From the NCBI RefSeq assembly GCF_007994735.1, contig NZ_VOIL01000001.1, forward strand, positions 1,364,001 to 1,428,000: 64,000 bases of DNA. Direction: 5' to 3'. Positions 50,640 to 58,986 of the stretch are shown one piece after another (within the stretch, counting starts at the first letter, position 1; each line of letters opens with the position of its first letter). This DNA comes from Nesterenkonia populi. GTDB taxonomy: Bacteria > Actinomycetota > Actinomycetes > Actinomycetales > Micrococcaceae. The notes beneath the pieces are model-generated. The model searched no databases. It was given only the letters and a program-made list of their open reading frames with translations, and was not told where the DNA came from. Both the position numbers and the translations under genes were made by a program.

Positions 50640-52109
50640 GTGACTACACCAGTGCGTCCCGCCGCCGTGATCGTGCTCGCCGCGGGTGCCGGCACCCGTA
50701 TGAAATCCTCCGTCCCGAAGATCCTCCACACTCTCGGCGGGACCAGCATGATCGGCCACGCGCTCAACACCGCTCGTGCCGTTGAGCCTGAGCACCTCGT
50801 CGCGGTCGTCCGCCACCAGCGGGACAGAGTCGCCGCCCACATCGCCCAGCACGACGACGCCGCGAAGCTCGCCGACCAGGACGAGATACCCGGCACCGGG
50901 CGCGCCGTCGAATGCGGCCTCGAAGCGCTCGCCGGCCACACCCTCACCGGCACCGTCGTGGTCACCTATGGGGATGTGCCGCTGCTGACCCCCGCGCTGC
51001 TGACCGACCTGATCTTCGAGCACGAGGGCAAGGGCAACGCCGTCACCGTCCTCTCCGCCGAAGTGTCCGACCCCGCCGGATACGGACGCATCCTCCGCCA
51101 GGGCGACGAGGTCATCGGTATCGTGGAGCACAAGGACGCCGACGAGTCCCAGCGGGCCATCCGTGAGATCAACTCCGGCATCTACGCCTTCGACGCCGAA
51201 GTCCTGGCCCGCGCGCTCGCCCAGGTCTCCGTCGAGAACGCGCAGGGCGAGAAGTACCTCACCGATGTGCTCTCCATCGCCCGCGGCGAGGGCGGCCGGG
51301 TCTCCGCCGTCGTCACCGAGGACCGGTGGCAGGTCGAGGGCGCCAATGACCGCGTCCAGCTCCAGGCCCTCGGCGCTGAGCTGAACCGCCGCACCGTGGA
51401 GGCCGCCATGCGGGCCGGCACCACCGTGATCGACCCCGCGACCACCTGGATCGAGCCCACCGTGGCTCTCGAGCAGGACACCACCGTCCTCCCCGGCACC
51501 CAGCTGCACGGCGCGACCCACATCGCCGAGGGGGCCGTCATCGGGCCTGACACCACCCTCACCGACGTCACCGTCGGGCCCGGCGCCCAGGTCACCCGCA
51601 CCCACGGCTCCGGCGCCGTCATCGAAGCAGGCGGCAAGGTGGGCCCCTTCACCTATCTGCGCCCCGGCACCGTCCTGGGCGAGGACGGCAAGATCGGCGC
51701 CTTCTACGAGACCAAGAACGTGCAGGTCGGCGCTCGCAGCAAGCTCAGCCACCTCGGCTACGCCGGCGACGCCGAGATCGGCGAAGACTCCAACATCGGC
51801 TGCGGCAACATCACCGCCAACTACGACGGCGAGAACAAGCATCGCACCGTCATCGGCAGCCACGTGCGCACCAGCTCCAGCACCGTGTTCGTCGCCCCGG
51901 TGGAGCTCGGCGACGGCGCATACACTGGGGCCGGCGCCATCGTCCGCAAAGACGTGCAGCCGGGAGCGCTGGCCATCAGCGTCGCCCAGCAGCGAAACCT
52001 GGAGGGCTGGGTCGGTCGCAGGCGGCCCGGCTCCAGCTCGGCACGCGCAGCAGAACAGGCCGGCCAGCAGGACGGTCACACCGGAAACACCGAAGGGGCA
52101 GGGGAATAG
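50640..52109 (+). CDS. glmU: Bifunctional UDP-N-acetylglucosamine pyrophosphorylase / glucosamine-1-phosphate N-acetyltransferase
   Basis: Makes UDP-GlcNAc for peptidoglycan. The N-terminal uridyltransferase has LAAGAGTRMKSS and YGDVPLLTP; the C-terminal acetyltransferase is a left-handed beta helix of hexapeptide repeats with the catalytic region EDSNIGCGNITANYDGENKH (in two parts). The length of 489 residues is normal, with a disordered Gln/Gly-rich tail. GTG 50640 begins one nucleotide after the tRNA-Gln discriminator, and no ribosome-binding site is possible unless it lies inside the tRNA; GTG 50652 is an alternative start. Confidence 0.95.
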   Translation: MTTPVRPAAVIVLAAGAGTRMKSSVPKILHTLGGTSMIGHALNTARAVEPEHLVAVVRHQRDRVAAHIAQHDDAAKLADQDEIPGTGRAVECGLEALAGHTLTGTVVVTYGDVPLLTPALLTDLIFEHEGKGNAVTVLSAEVSDPAGYGRILRQGDEVIGIVEHKDADESQRAIREINSGIYAFDAEVLARALAQVSVENAQGEKYLTDVLSIARGEGGRVSAVVTEDRWQVEGANDRVQLQALGAELNRRTVEAAMRAGTTVIDPATTWIEPTVALEQDTTVLPGTQLHGATHIAEGAVIGPDTTLTDVTVGPGAQVTRTHGSGAVIEAGGKVGPFTYLRPGTVLGEDGKIGAFYETKNVQVGARSKLSHLGYAGDAEIGEDSNIGCGNITANYDGENKHRTVIGSHVRTSSSTVFVAPVELGDGAYTGAGAIVRKDVQPGALAISVAQQRNLEGWVGRRRPGSSSARAAEQAGQQDGHTGNTEGAGE

Positions 52110-52115
52110 CGCAGC

Positions 52116-53096
52116 ATGGATGAGATCAGGCTCAGCACCGAGAAGACCATGGTCGTCGCCAGCGGGCGGGCCCATCCGCAGCTGGGGGAGGAGATCGCCG
52201 CGGAGCTCGGCACCGAGCTGCTCCCGCTGGACGCCTACGAGTTCGCCAACGGGGAGATCTACGTCCGCTCCGGCGAATCGGTGCGGGGCAAAGACGTCTT
52301 CCTCATCCAGTCCCACCCCGCGCCGCTGAACCAGTGGCTCATGGAGCAGCTCATCATGATCGACTCCATGAAGCGTGCATCCGCCAAACGCATCACCGTG
52401 GTCAGCCCCTTCTACCCCTACTCCAGGCAGGACAAGAAGGGCCGCGGCCGCGAGCCGATCTCCGCACGCCTCGTCGCCGACATGTACCAGACCGCAGGCG
52501 CTGACCGGATCATGACCGTGGATCTGCACACCGCCCAGATCCAGGGCTTCTTCGACGGGCCGGTCGACCATCTCTTCGGCATCCCGCTGCTGGCCGACTA
52601 CATCCGTGAGCAGGTCTCCGAGGACGAGGTCACCGTGGTCTCCCCGGACACCGGCCGGGTGCGTGTCGCCGAGCAGTGGGCCGACCGCCTCGGCGGCGCA
52701 CCGCTGGCGTTCGTGCACAAGACCCGTGACCTCACCCAGCCGAACATGGCCGAGTCCAAGCGCGTGGTCGGTGACATCGAAGGCCGTACCTGCGTGCTCA
52801 TCGACGACATGATCGACACCGGAGGCACCATCTCCGGCGCGGTGAAGATCCTCAAGGACGCCGGCGCCAAGGACGTCATCATCGCCGCCACCCACGCGAT
52901 CCTCTCCGGCTCGGCCGCCGAGCGTCTCGCGAACTCCGGCGCCCGCGAAGTCGTGGTCACCAATACTCTGCCTATCCCGGATGAGAAGCGGTTCGAGAGC
53001 CTTACGGTCCTGTCCATCGCCCCCATCCTCGCCCGCGCCATCAAGGAAGTCTTCACCGACGGCTCAGTGACCACCCTCTTCGACGGCCAGGCATAG
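52116..53096 (+). CDS. prs: Ribose-phosphate pyrophosphokinase (PRPP synthase)
   Basis: Makes PRPP from ribose-5-phosphate and ATP for nucleotide, His and Trp synthesis. The 326-residue protein has FANGEIYVR, the flexible loop FYPYSRQDKKGRGREPIS, VDLHTAQIQGFF and the PRPP-binding loop VLIDDMIDTGGTI. It lies 6 bp downstream of glmU, the standard glmU-prs pair, with a ribosome-binding site (AGGGGAA) in the glmU tail. Confidence 0.96.
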   Translation: MDEIRLSTEKTMVVASGRAHPQLGEEIAAELGTELLPLDAYEFANGEIYVRSGESVRGKDVFLIQSHPAPLNQWLMEQLIMIDSMKRASAKRITVVSPFYPYSRQDKKGRGREPISARLVADMYQTAGADRIMTVDLHTAQIQGFFDGPVDHLFGIPLLADYIREQVSEDEVTVVSPDTGRVRVAEQWADRLGGAPLAFVHKTRDLTQPNMAESKRVVGDIEGRTCVLIDDMIDTGGTISGAVKILKDAGAKDVIIAATHAILSGSAAERLANSGAREVVVTNTLPIPDEKRFESLTVLSIAPILARAIKEVFTDGSVTTLFDGQA

Positions 53097-53103
53097 GCGC
53101 ATC

Positions 53104-53154
53104 GGCGCTCAGCGCCGCTCAGGCAGCCTCTCGTGCACGGCGGGCGCTCCCGCC
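53104..53154. terminator. Two small hairpins between convergent prs and pobA
   Basis: GGCGC-TCA-GCGCC (53104-53116) and GGCGGG-CGCT-CCCGCC (53139-53154) lie just after prs. The second is the more likely terminator; neither has a T tract. Confidence 0.35.
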
Positions 53155-53203
53155 AGCCCGGGAGCCGGCATTCGCCCACGCTGAGCATCGGTGCTTGAGG
53201 GGC

Positions 53204-54400
53204 CTACGCCCACCCGGTGTAGGCGTCGGCGAAGTACGCCCGGCCCTGCGGGGAGCCGGTGATCGCGTCGAACTCCCCCCGCCGGCGCCGGTAGGCGAAG
53301 GCATCGTCGTCTGGCCGGTTGTGCATCAAGGAGGTCGCCCAGTAGGAGAAGTTCTGAGCCTTCCACACCCGGTCCAGAGCCGTCTTCGAGTACTTCTCCA
53401 GCGGGGCGGTGCCTGATTCCGGGGCGGCGAGGAACTCCTCGATGCGAGGGATGAGCGCCTTCACATCGGTAAAGGCCAGGTTCAGGCCCTTCGCGCCCGT
53501 CGGGGGCACGGTGTGCCCGGCGTCGCCCGCCAGGGCCAGGCGGCCATAGGTCAGCGGCTCACACACGTAGGAGCGGAAGGGCAGGACCGTTCTGCTGATG
53601 ATCGGGCCGCGCTTCAGCTCCGTGGCTGGGCCGAGGACCCTCTGGATGCGGTCAAAGATGGCGTCGTCCTCCCAGTCCTCAGGGTCGGTGCCCGGCTCGC
53701 ACTGGAAGTACATGCGCTGCACCGTCGCGCTGCGCTGGGAGATGAGAGCGAAGCCGTCCGGGGAGTTCGCGTAGATCAGCTCGGGCGAGGTGGGCGGGGC
53801 CTGACACAGGATCCCGAACCAGGCATACGGGTACTCGGTGAAGTAGTCGGTGCGCACCTCGTCAGGAATGAGCCTGCGGCACATGGAGCGCGACCCGTCA
53901 GCGCCGATGATGAGCTTCGCCCTGATGCGGCGGTCCCGGCCCTGCTCGTCCGTGAAGCCGATGGTCGGCGTCGCACTCTCAAGACCGCTGACCGAGGTCT
54001 CGCGGACCGACCAGTGAATCTCTCCGTCCTCCCGCTGCCAGGCGGCGGCCAGATCCGTGAAGACCTCGTTCTGCGGGTAGAGCCACACCGACCTGCCCAC
54101 CGAGTCCTTCAGCGGAATGCGGACCTGCTCACCCTCAAAGCTGAGGATCGTGCCCGTGTGCTCATGCCCTTCGGACAGGACCCGGGAGCCGATCTCCGCC
54201 TCCACGAGCATGTTCACCGTGCCGGCCTCCAGAATGCCGGCACGGTGCGTGGTGCGAATCTCATCCTGGCTGCGCTGCTCCACGACGGCGGCGCTGATGC
54301 CTCGGCGAGCCAGCAGGATCGCAGACATGAGTCCGGCAGGTCCGCCGCCGACGATTCCCACGTCGACGGTGCTGACATTCTCTGGGCTCACAGCGGGCAT
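53204..54400 (-). CDS. pobA: 4-hydroxybenzoate 3-monooxygenase
   Basis: Flavin monooxygenase that converts 4-hydroxybenzoate to protocatechuate with NADPH and O2. The 398-residue protein has the FAD-binding GIVGGGPAGLMSAILLARRG split near residue 14, RAGILEAGTV, the DG motif GADGSRSMCRR and the GD motif RLALAGDAGHTVPPTGAKGLNLA in two parts, all typical of PobA. ATG 54400 has GAGGAG 5 nt upstream and is preferred to ATG 54412. It shares a catabolic locus with a transporter and an IclR regulator; no protocatechuate dioxygenase is in the window. Confidence 0.93.
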   Translation of the reverse strand: MPAVSPENVSTVDVGIVGGGPAGLMSAILLARRGISAAVVEQRSQDEIRTTHRAGILEAGTVNMLVEAEIGSRVLSEGHEHTGTILSFEGEQVRIPLKDSVGRSVWLYPQNEVFTDLAAAWQREDGEIHWSVRETSVSGLESATPTIGFTDEQGRDRRIRAKLIIGADGSRSMCRRLIPDEVRTDYFTEYPYAWFGILCQAPPTSPELIYANSPDGFALISQRSATVQRMYFQCEPGTDPEDWEDDAIFDRIQRVLGPATELKRGPIISRTVLPFRSYVCEPLTYGRLALAGDAGHTVPPTGAKGLNLAFTDVKALIPRIEEFLAAPESGTAPLEKYSKTALDRVWKAQNFSYWATSLMHNRPDDDAFAYRRRRGEFDAITGSPQGRAYFADAYTGWA

Positions 54401-54450
54401 GGGGCTCCTCATCGAACGGGTGCGCTGACTCTCTCAGTCTCAATACCGCA

Positions 54451-54482
54451 CGTGTCCTGCACCACATGCATTCCATTGAATG
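54451..54482. promoter_or_regulatory. Operator-like repeats upstream of pobA
   Basis: CGTGTCCTGCACCACA (54451-54466) matches the palindrome at 55981-55996 in 12 of 16 positions. CCATTGAATG (54473-54482) also occurs at 56017-56026 and forms CATTC-CATT-GAATG here. Both suggest binding of the same regulator. Confidence 0.45.
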
Positions 54483-54520
54483 AAATCCACGGGGACAGAT
54501 CCTCCGGCGGGCTGAGGGGC

Positions 54521-55912
54521 TCAGCTTCGGCTGCTCACGGTGGGTGCGGGCTGTTCCGGCTTCTGGGCGGCGGGGGCTTCGGCGTTCGGCGCCTTCCGGG
54601 GCATCTTCAGGCGCAGCATCAGCCCCGCGCCGGCCGCCAGCAGGATGAGGAGGCCGGCGCCGGTGTAGAGGGCCGTCGGCGTCCACCCGGAGTCGAGCAG
54701 GGTGCCCACGATGATGGGGGCGAGAATGGCGCCGCAGCGTCCCACGCCCAAGGCCGCGCCCACTCCGGTGGACCGCAGTTTGGGGGAGTATGTCATCGGC
54801 GCCAGCGTGTAGAGCCCGGAGATGCAGCCGTTGACGATCATTCCCAGGCCCACGCCGGTGATGAGAGCCAGCGCGTACACGTTGGTTGAGCTGATGAACA
54901 CGATGAACATCACCCCGGACAGCGTGGCGAAGACTGCAAGGACCGCCCGTGGGTCCCACTTGGCCGTGAAGACGCCGTAGAGCACCGCGCCTACGGCACC
55001 GCCCAGCATCAGCATCACGCCGCCCATGATGCCCTCCTCCGCTGTGAAGCCGACCTCAGTGAGCAGCTGCGGCGTCCACGTGTTGGCGAAGTAGAACGCG
55101 AACATGACGATGAAGAAGACCGCCCAGAGGAAGAGCGTGTTGCGGAGGTTCTGGGAGGAGAAGAGGGCGGCGTAGGAATTCTGCGGCTGCGCCTGCTCCT
55201 CCTCCTGGGCGGCGGGGGAGTCAGCCAGGTCTGCCCGCAGGCCGAGACGCTCAGCAATACGAGCGGCGGTCTGGTCGGCCGAGCCGGCCCCGCGCCTGCT
55301 CTGCACCGCGAGGAACTCGAGGGATTCGGGCATGGCAGCGGCCACCAGCGCAATCGCTGCCACGGTCAGGATGCCTCCGAGCAGGAAGACGGACTGCCAG
55401 CCGAAGTTCTGGATCAGCGGAACCGCCAGCAGGCCGCCGACAGTGGCGATCACCGGGTAGCCGGCTGCATAGATGCTCAGGGAGAGGCCGCGGTACTTCG
55501 CATTCGAGTATTCCGACACGAGCACGGTCCCAGAGGCCAGGATGCCCCCTACGCCCAGGCCGGTGATGATCCGCCATGTCATCAGTTCCGGCATCGAAGT
55601 GGCCGTGGCAGAGAGGAACAATCCCGCGCAGTTGATGATCAGTGCTGCCAGCAGCATCTTGCGACGTCCGAAGCGATCCGCGAAGGGGCCTACGAACATC
55701 GCACCGAGGGCCATGCCGATCAGGCCGCCGGAGAGCAGCAGACCCAGCTCCGTGCTGGTGAGCCCCATGTCATGTGAGACGGCGTTGGCGGTGAAGGCCA
55801 TGGCCTGGACGTCATAGCCGTCCAGGCCCATCAGAAAGGTCGCGAGGGCGACAATCAGCCACTGATACCGGCTCATGGGCCGGGCGTCGAGCTGCTCGCG
55901 CATTGAGTTCAT
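54521..55912 (-). CDS. MFS transporter, aromatic acid:H+ symporter (PcaK-like)
   Basis: A 463-residue transporter with twelve helices. AAHS-family features are FLMGLDGYDVQAMAF with the conserved Asp in helix 1, the loop 2-3 motif GPFADRFGRRKMLL and ITGLGVGG in helix 4. A charged central loop (about 205-245) separates the halves. It probably imports 4-hydroxybenzoate for PobA. ATG 55912 is chosen because AAGGA lies 8 nt upstream; ATG 55918 is too close to it. Confidence 0.9.
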   Translation of the reverse strand: MNSMREQLDARPMSRYQWLIVALATFLMGLDGYDVQAMAFTANAVSHDMGLTSTELGLLLSGGLIGMALGAMFVGPFADRFGRRKMLLAALIINCAGLFLSATATSMPELMTWRIITGLGVGGILASGTVLVSEYSNAKYRGLSLSIYAAGYPVIATVGGLLAVPLIQNFGWQSVFLLGGILTVAAIALVAAAMPESLEFLAVQSRRGAGSADQTAARIAERLGLRADLADSPAAQEEEQAQPQNSYAALFSSQNLRNTLFLWAVFFIVMFAFYFANTWTPQLLTEVGFTAEEGIMGGVMLMLGGAVGAVLYGVFTAKWDPRAVLAVFATLSGVMFIVFISSTNVYALALITGVGLGMIVNGCISGLYTLAPMTYSPKLRSTGVGAALGVGRCGAILAPIIVGTLLDSGWTPTALYTGAGLLILLAAGAGLMLRLKMPRKAPNAEAPAAQKPEQPAPTVSSRS

Positions 55913-55944
55913 GCCCATTTTCCTTCGTCGGCGGGTGGAGGTGT

Positions 55945-56081
55945 GCTGTGTGTCACAGCATGCCGCGACGCTACTCAGTGTGTGGTCCGCACCACAAAAG
56001 GTGTCCCATGGTGCAGCCATTGAATGGGACCGGAGTATTCAGGGTTGACCCTCCAACCCGCATACTGTGATGCGAACCACA
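55945..56081. promoter_or_regulatory. Operator cluster between the MFS transporter and iclR genes
   Basis: TGTGGTCCGCACCACA (55981-55996) is a perfect inverted repeat with 6-bp arms. TGTGATGCGAACCACA (56066-56081) is a second copy with one arm mismatch. GCTGTG-TGT-CACAGC (55945-55959) and GTCCCAT/ATGGGAC (56003-56009/56024-56030) are further inverted repeats. IclR proteins bind such sites, so autoregulation plus control of transporter and pobA is likely. Confidence 0.55.
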
Positions 56082-56116
56082 TAATTCAGCGATCAAGGAG
56101 GAGGCTCGGGACGTCC

Positions 56117-56863
56117 ATGGCGAATTCGCGCTCCGGCGACGCGCTGCTTGACCGCGTCATGCGCATTCTGGGTGCGCTGGAGCGTGACCCAGTCCTCTCG
56201 CCCGGGGAGCTCGCTGAGGCTGCCGGGCTGCCGCGCACGACGGCCTATCGGCTGATCGCCGCCCTGACGGAGCGAGGAATGCTCGCCCGGACGCCCGCCG
56301 GTGATGTCGAGCTCGGGCAGCGGCTCTGGGAGATCGCCCAGCACAACACCCTCTCCCGCACACTGCGTCACGCCGCCCTTCCGTTCATGCAGGACGTCAA
56401 CTTTGTGGTGCGGCAGACCACTCAGCTGGCGGTTCTCGACGGGGCCGACGTGCTCATCGTGGAACGGCTCTCACGCCAGGGGGCAGTTTCCAACCCCGCT
56501 GAGGTGGCCAGCCGCATGCCGGTGCACCTGACGTCCATGGGGCACGCTCTCCTGGCGTTCTCCGCCCCCGGGCAGTTGGATCATGTGACGAGCGTCCACG
56601 GCGAGCGCATCCGCCGGGAGCGGCCCGATCTGTCTCGGGAGCTGAATGAGGCCAGGTCTCGTGGGTACGTCCGCCTGGGCGGCCTGATCAACACCGATAC
56701 CGCAGGGGCCTCGGTGCCGATCCTTGACTCCCGGGGGTATGCGGTCGCCGTGCTGACGATCGTGATCCCCATCGACTGGGACCGTCTGCCGCAGGCGCTG
56801 ATGGCGATGCAGACCGCCTCCCGCGGCATCAGCAGGGCTCTGCTCGCCTCGCCGGCGCCCTGA
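56117..56863 (+). CDS. IclR family transcriptional regulator
   Basis: A 248-residue regulator: an N-terminal winged helix (LSPGELAEAAGLPRTTAYRLIAAL, in parts, about 24-47) and a C-terminal effector-binding domain (about 75-245) with MPVHLTSMGHALLAF, the IclR hallmark. Divergent from the MFS transporter and near pobA, it is probably the 4-hydroxybenzoate sensor (PobR/PcaR type). ATG 56117 follows AAGGAGGAGG; the frame is open to 56024, but that part lies in the operator region. Confidence 0.9.
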   Translation: MANSRSGDALLDRVMRILGALERDPVLSPGELAEAAGLPRTTAYRLIAALTERGMLARTPAGDVELGQRLWEIAQHNTLSRTLRHAALPFMQDVNFVVRQTTQLAVLDGADVLIVERLSRQGAVSNPAEVASRMPVHLTSMGHALLAFSAPGQLDHVTSVHGERIRRERPDLSRELNEARSRGYVRLGGLINTDTAGASVPILDSRGYAVAVLTIVIPIDWDRLPQALMAMQTASRGISRALLASPAP

Positions 56864-56995
56864 TCCGAATCTCCCAAACCTCCGCTGTGCGATGGGCGGA
56901 GCGGTCGGGGCGGAGGGCGTCCTCGTCATGGGGCCTGTGAGCTCAGGGAACGCCGCGGTCGCCCTCTGAGCTCGCAGGGCCCGGCCGGGCTCAGG

Positions 56996-57099
56996 TACAG
57001 TTGTTCGCTGTGCCACCGGCACATTCTCAATACATGTAGGCGAGGGAGCGTCCGACGACGTCGTGGCGCTCCGTCATCGACGAACCATAAGGATCAACT
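56996..57099 (+). promoter_or_regulatory. rplY leader with hairpin
   Basis: TACAGT (56996-57001) could be a -10. The leader contains GGAGCG (57045-57050) pairing with CGCTCC (57067-57072), with the palindrome ACGACGTCGT (57055-57064) between them. The stem ends about 20 nt before the AAGGA ribosome-binding site. Confidence 0.4.
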
Positions 57100-57750
57100 A
57101 TGGCTGACAAGCTGCTTCTGCGCGCCGAAGTGCGCACCGAGTTCGGCAAGGGCGCTGCCCGCCGTGCCCGCCGCGAGGACAAGATCCCCGCCGTCATCTA
57201 CGGCCACGGGGACGACCCGCGCCACGTCCTGCTGGAGGGCCACGCGACCATGCTGGCCGTCCGCAACCCCAACGCTCTGATCACTCTCGACATCGAGGGC
57301 GAGGAGCAGATGGTGGTTCCCAAGGACATCCAGCGCGAGGCCCTGCGCCCCTTCATCGTTCACCTGGACCTGCTGGCCGTCCGCAAGGGCGAGAAGATCG
57401 TCGTCGACGTTCCCGTGGAGGTCATCGGCGAGCCCGCCAACGGCTTCGAGCACATGCTCGACCAGGTCACCGTGCCGGTCGAGGCGGACGCCACCGCACT
57501 GCCCGAGTCCGTCACCATCGACATCACCGACCGTGACGAGAACGCGCTGCCTGAGCACATCATCCTGCCGGCCGGCTCCGAGCTGCAGCTCGATGACATG
57601 GAGTCCCCCATCGTCACCATCTACGAGCCGCAGGAGCAGGACGTCGAGTCCGACGCCGAGACCACCGGCGAGGAGCCTGCAGAGGGCGAAGAGTCCTCCG
57701 GCGGCGACGCCGAGGAGTCCGGCGGGGAAGAGTCCTCCGACGACGAGTGA
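57100..57750 (+). CDS. rplY: 50S ribosomal protein L25 / general stress protein Ctc
   Basis: The long Ctc form of L25, which binds 5S rRNA. Residues 1-95 are the L25 domain (LRAEVRTEFGKGAARRARRE and IPAVIYGHGDDP at the start). Residues 96-180 are the TL5/CTC beta domain (FIVHLDLLAV, IVVDVPVEVIGEP). The last 40 residues are strongly acidic (EESSGGDAEESGGEESSDDE), common in actinobacteria. rplY-pth is a conserved pair. Confidence 0.95.
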   Translation: MADKLLLRAEVRTEFGKGAARRARREDKIPAVIYGHGDDPRHVLLEGHATMLAVRNPNALITLDIEGEEQMVVPKDIQREALRPFIVHLDLLAVRKGEKIVVDVPVEVIGEPANGFEHMLDQVTVPVEADATALPESVTIDITDRDENALPEHIILPAGSELQLDDMESPIVTIYEPQEQDVESDAETTGEEPAEGEESSGGDAEESGGEESSDDE

Positions 57751-57775
57751 CTGAATCTTCGGCAGACTGACGCTT

Positions 57776-58351
57776 ATGGCTTCAGAAACCTGGCTGATAG
57801 CGGGTCTCGGGAATCCCGGGGCCCGCTATCAGCGCACCCGGCACAATATCGGCCACATGGTCCTCGACGAGCTGCTCAGCCGGCTCGGCGCCACGTACAG
57901 CCGCACCAAGGTGGGCGCGAAAGCTGTAGGGGCGCAGCTTCCCGGCGGGCCGAAGCTGGTCTTCGCTGTCAGCGAGGGGTACATGAACGAGTCCGGCAAG
58001 CCCGTCCGCGGACTCATGGACTACTTCGGCGTGGACCCGGCCCGACTGGTGGTCGTCCACGATGAGCTCGACATCGACTACGGCCGGCTCAAGCTCAGAC
58101 GAGGCGGCTCAGAGGGCGGGCACAACGGACTGAAGTCCATCACCCAGCACCTCGGCGGAAATAAGGACTACATTCGAGTCCGCGCCGGCATCGGCCGCCC
58201 GCCCGGACAGATCAACGCTGCCCAGTACGTGCTCCAGCCCTTCTCCAAGGACGAGGAGAAGGACCTTCCTGAGTTCGTCTCCCGCACCGCCGACGCCGTG
58301 GAATCGGTCCTCACCGAAGGCCTCGCTGCCGCCCAGAACACGTTCCACTAG
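57776..58351 (+). CDS. pth: Peptidyl-tRNA hydrolase
   Basis: Releases peptides from stalled peptidyl-tRNA. The 191-residue protein has GLGNPGARYQRTRHNIG with the catalytic His, VVHDELDIDYGRLKLRRGGSEGGHNGLKS (in parts) with the catalytic Asp, and the conserved RVRAGIGRPPG. CAGACT (57763-57768) lies 7 nt before the ATG, so a leaderless transcript in addition to readthrough from rplY is possible. Confidence 0.95.
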   Translation: MASETWLIAGLGNPGARYQRTRHNIGHMVLDELLSRLGATYSRTKVGAKAVGAQLPGGPKLVFAVSEGYMNESGKPVRGLMDYFGVDPARLVVVHDELDIDYGRLKLRRGGSEGGHNGLKSITQHLGGNKDYIRVRAGIGRPPGQINAAQYVLQPFSKDEEKDLPEFVSRTADAVESVLTEGLAAAQNTFH

Positions 58352-58383
58352 GCGGCCCGGCCTCATCGGGACGAGCCCCGGTG

Positions 58384-58890
58384 CTACTTCCGGGAGTCGA
58401 TGAACGTGGAGACTTCCTTGGCCTGAATCTCCACGAACCGGCCGATGTAGGGCTCTGCTGCAGATTTCACCTTTCCGCCGATCAGCGGGATCTTCACGCT
58501 CACATCGCCTCGGACCACGGACTTGGTCTCGGCGTCGCTGCGGGCATGGAGCGTCTGCGCGGCGGTTCCGGAGACGGGGACGCCGGCGATCTCCACGGTG
58601 GTGTCAGCGCGGCGGGAGCCGGCCTCGTCGGGGGCGCCCCACTTGTCGGTCACGGTGACGCTGATGGTGCCGCCGCGCACGACCTTCTTCGCTACCTCGG
58701 GCAGCCTGTCGGTGCTCATGGCCTGCTGGGTGACCACGGTGAAGCCGGACTCGGGGGTTCCATTCACTTCGAAGGACTTCAGCTCGGAGCCGACCTTATG
58801 GGAGAGGTGCTCGTGGAAGGCTCGGCTTGCGTAGGCGCCGACGATCTCGGAGGCGGAGTGCGGGATGATCTTCTCAGCTTCGATGGCCAT
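58384..58890 (-). CDS. DUF2505 family protein
   Basis: A 168-residue protein with the START/Bet v1-like DUF2505 pattern: SASEIVGAYASRAFHEHLSHKVGSE in two parts, VVTQQAMSTDRLPEVAKKVVRGG and a C-terminal helix. Such folds bind hydrophobic ligands; the ligand is unknown. GTG 58896 is in frame, but TAGGAT (58902-58897) sits 6 nt before ATG 58890, which is taken as the start. Confidence 0.83.
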   Translation of the reverse strand: MAIEAEKIIPHSASEIVGAYASRAFHEHLSHKVGSELKSFEVNGTPESGFTVVTQQAMSTDRLPEVAKKVVRGGTISVTVTDKWGAPDEAGSRRADTTVEIAGVPVSGTAAQTLHARSDAETKSVVRGDVSVKIPLIGGKVKSAAEPYIGRFVEIQAKEVSTFIDSRK

Positions 58891-58902
58891 GCCCACATCC
58901 TA
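58891..58902 (-). promoter_or_regulatory. -10 element for the DUF2505 gene
   Basis: The reverse strand has TAGGAT (58902-58897), 6 nt, then ATG 58890. Confidence 0.55.
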
Positions 58903-58973
58903 ACCAGGGCCGGAGCTGAGGAGTCCGGTGACGAGCCCCGATGCAGTCAGTGTACAACTTTAGTCTAGCAACG

Positions 58974-58986
58974 TAGGATGGACATA
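58974..58986 (+). promoter_or_regulatory. -10 element for the antiporter gene
   Basis: TAGGAT (58974-58979) is followed by 7 nt and GTG 58987. It overlaps the alternative ATG at 58978, which therefore should not be in the mRNA. Confidence 0.5.
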
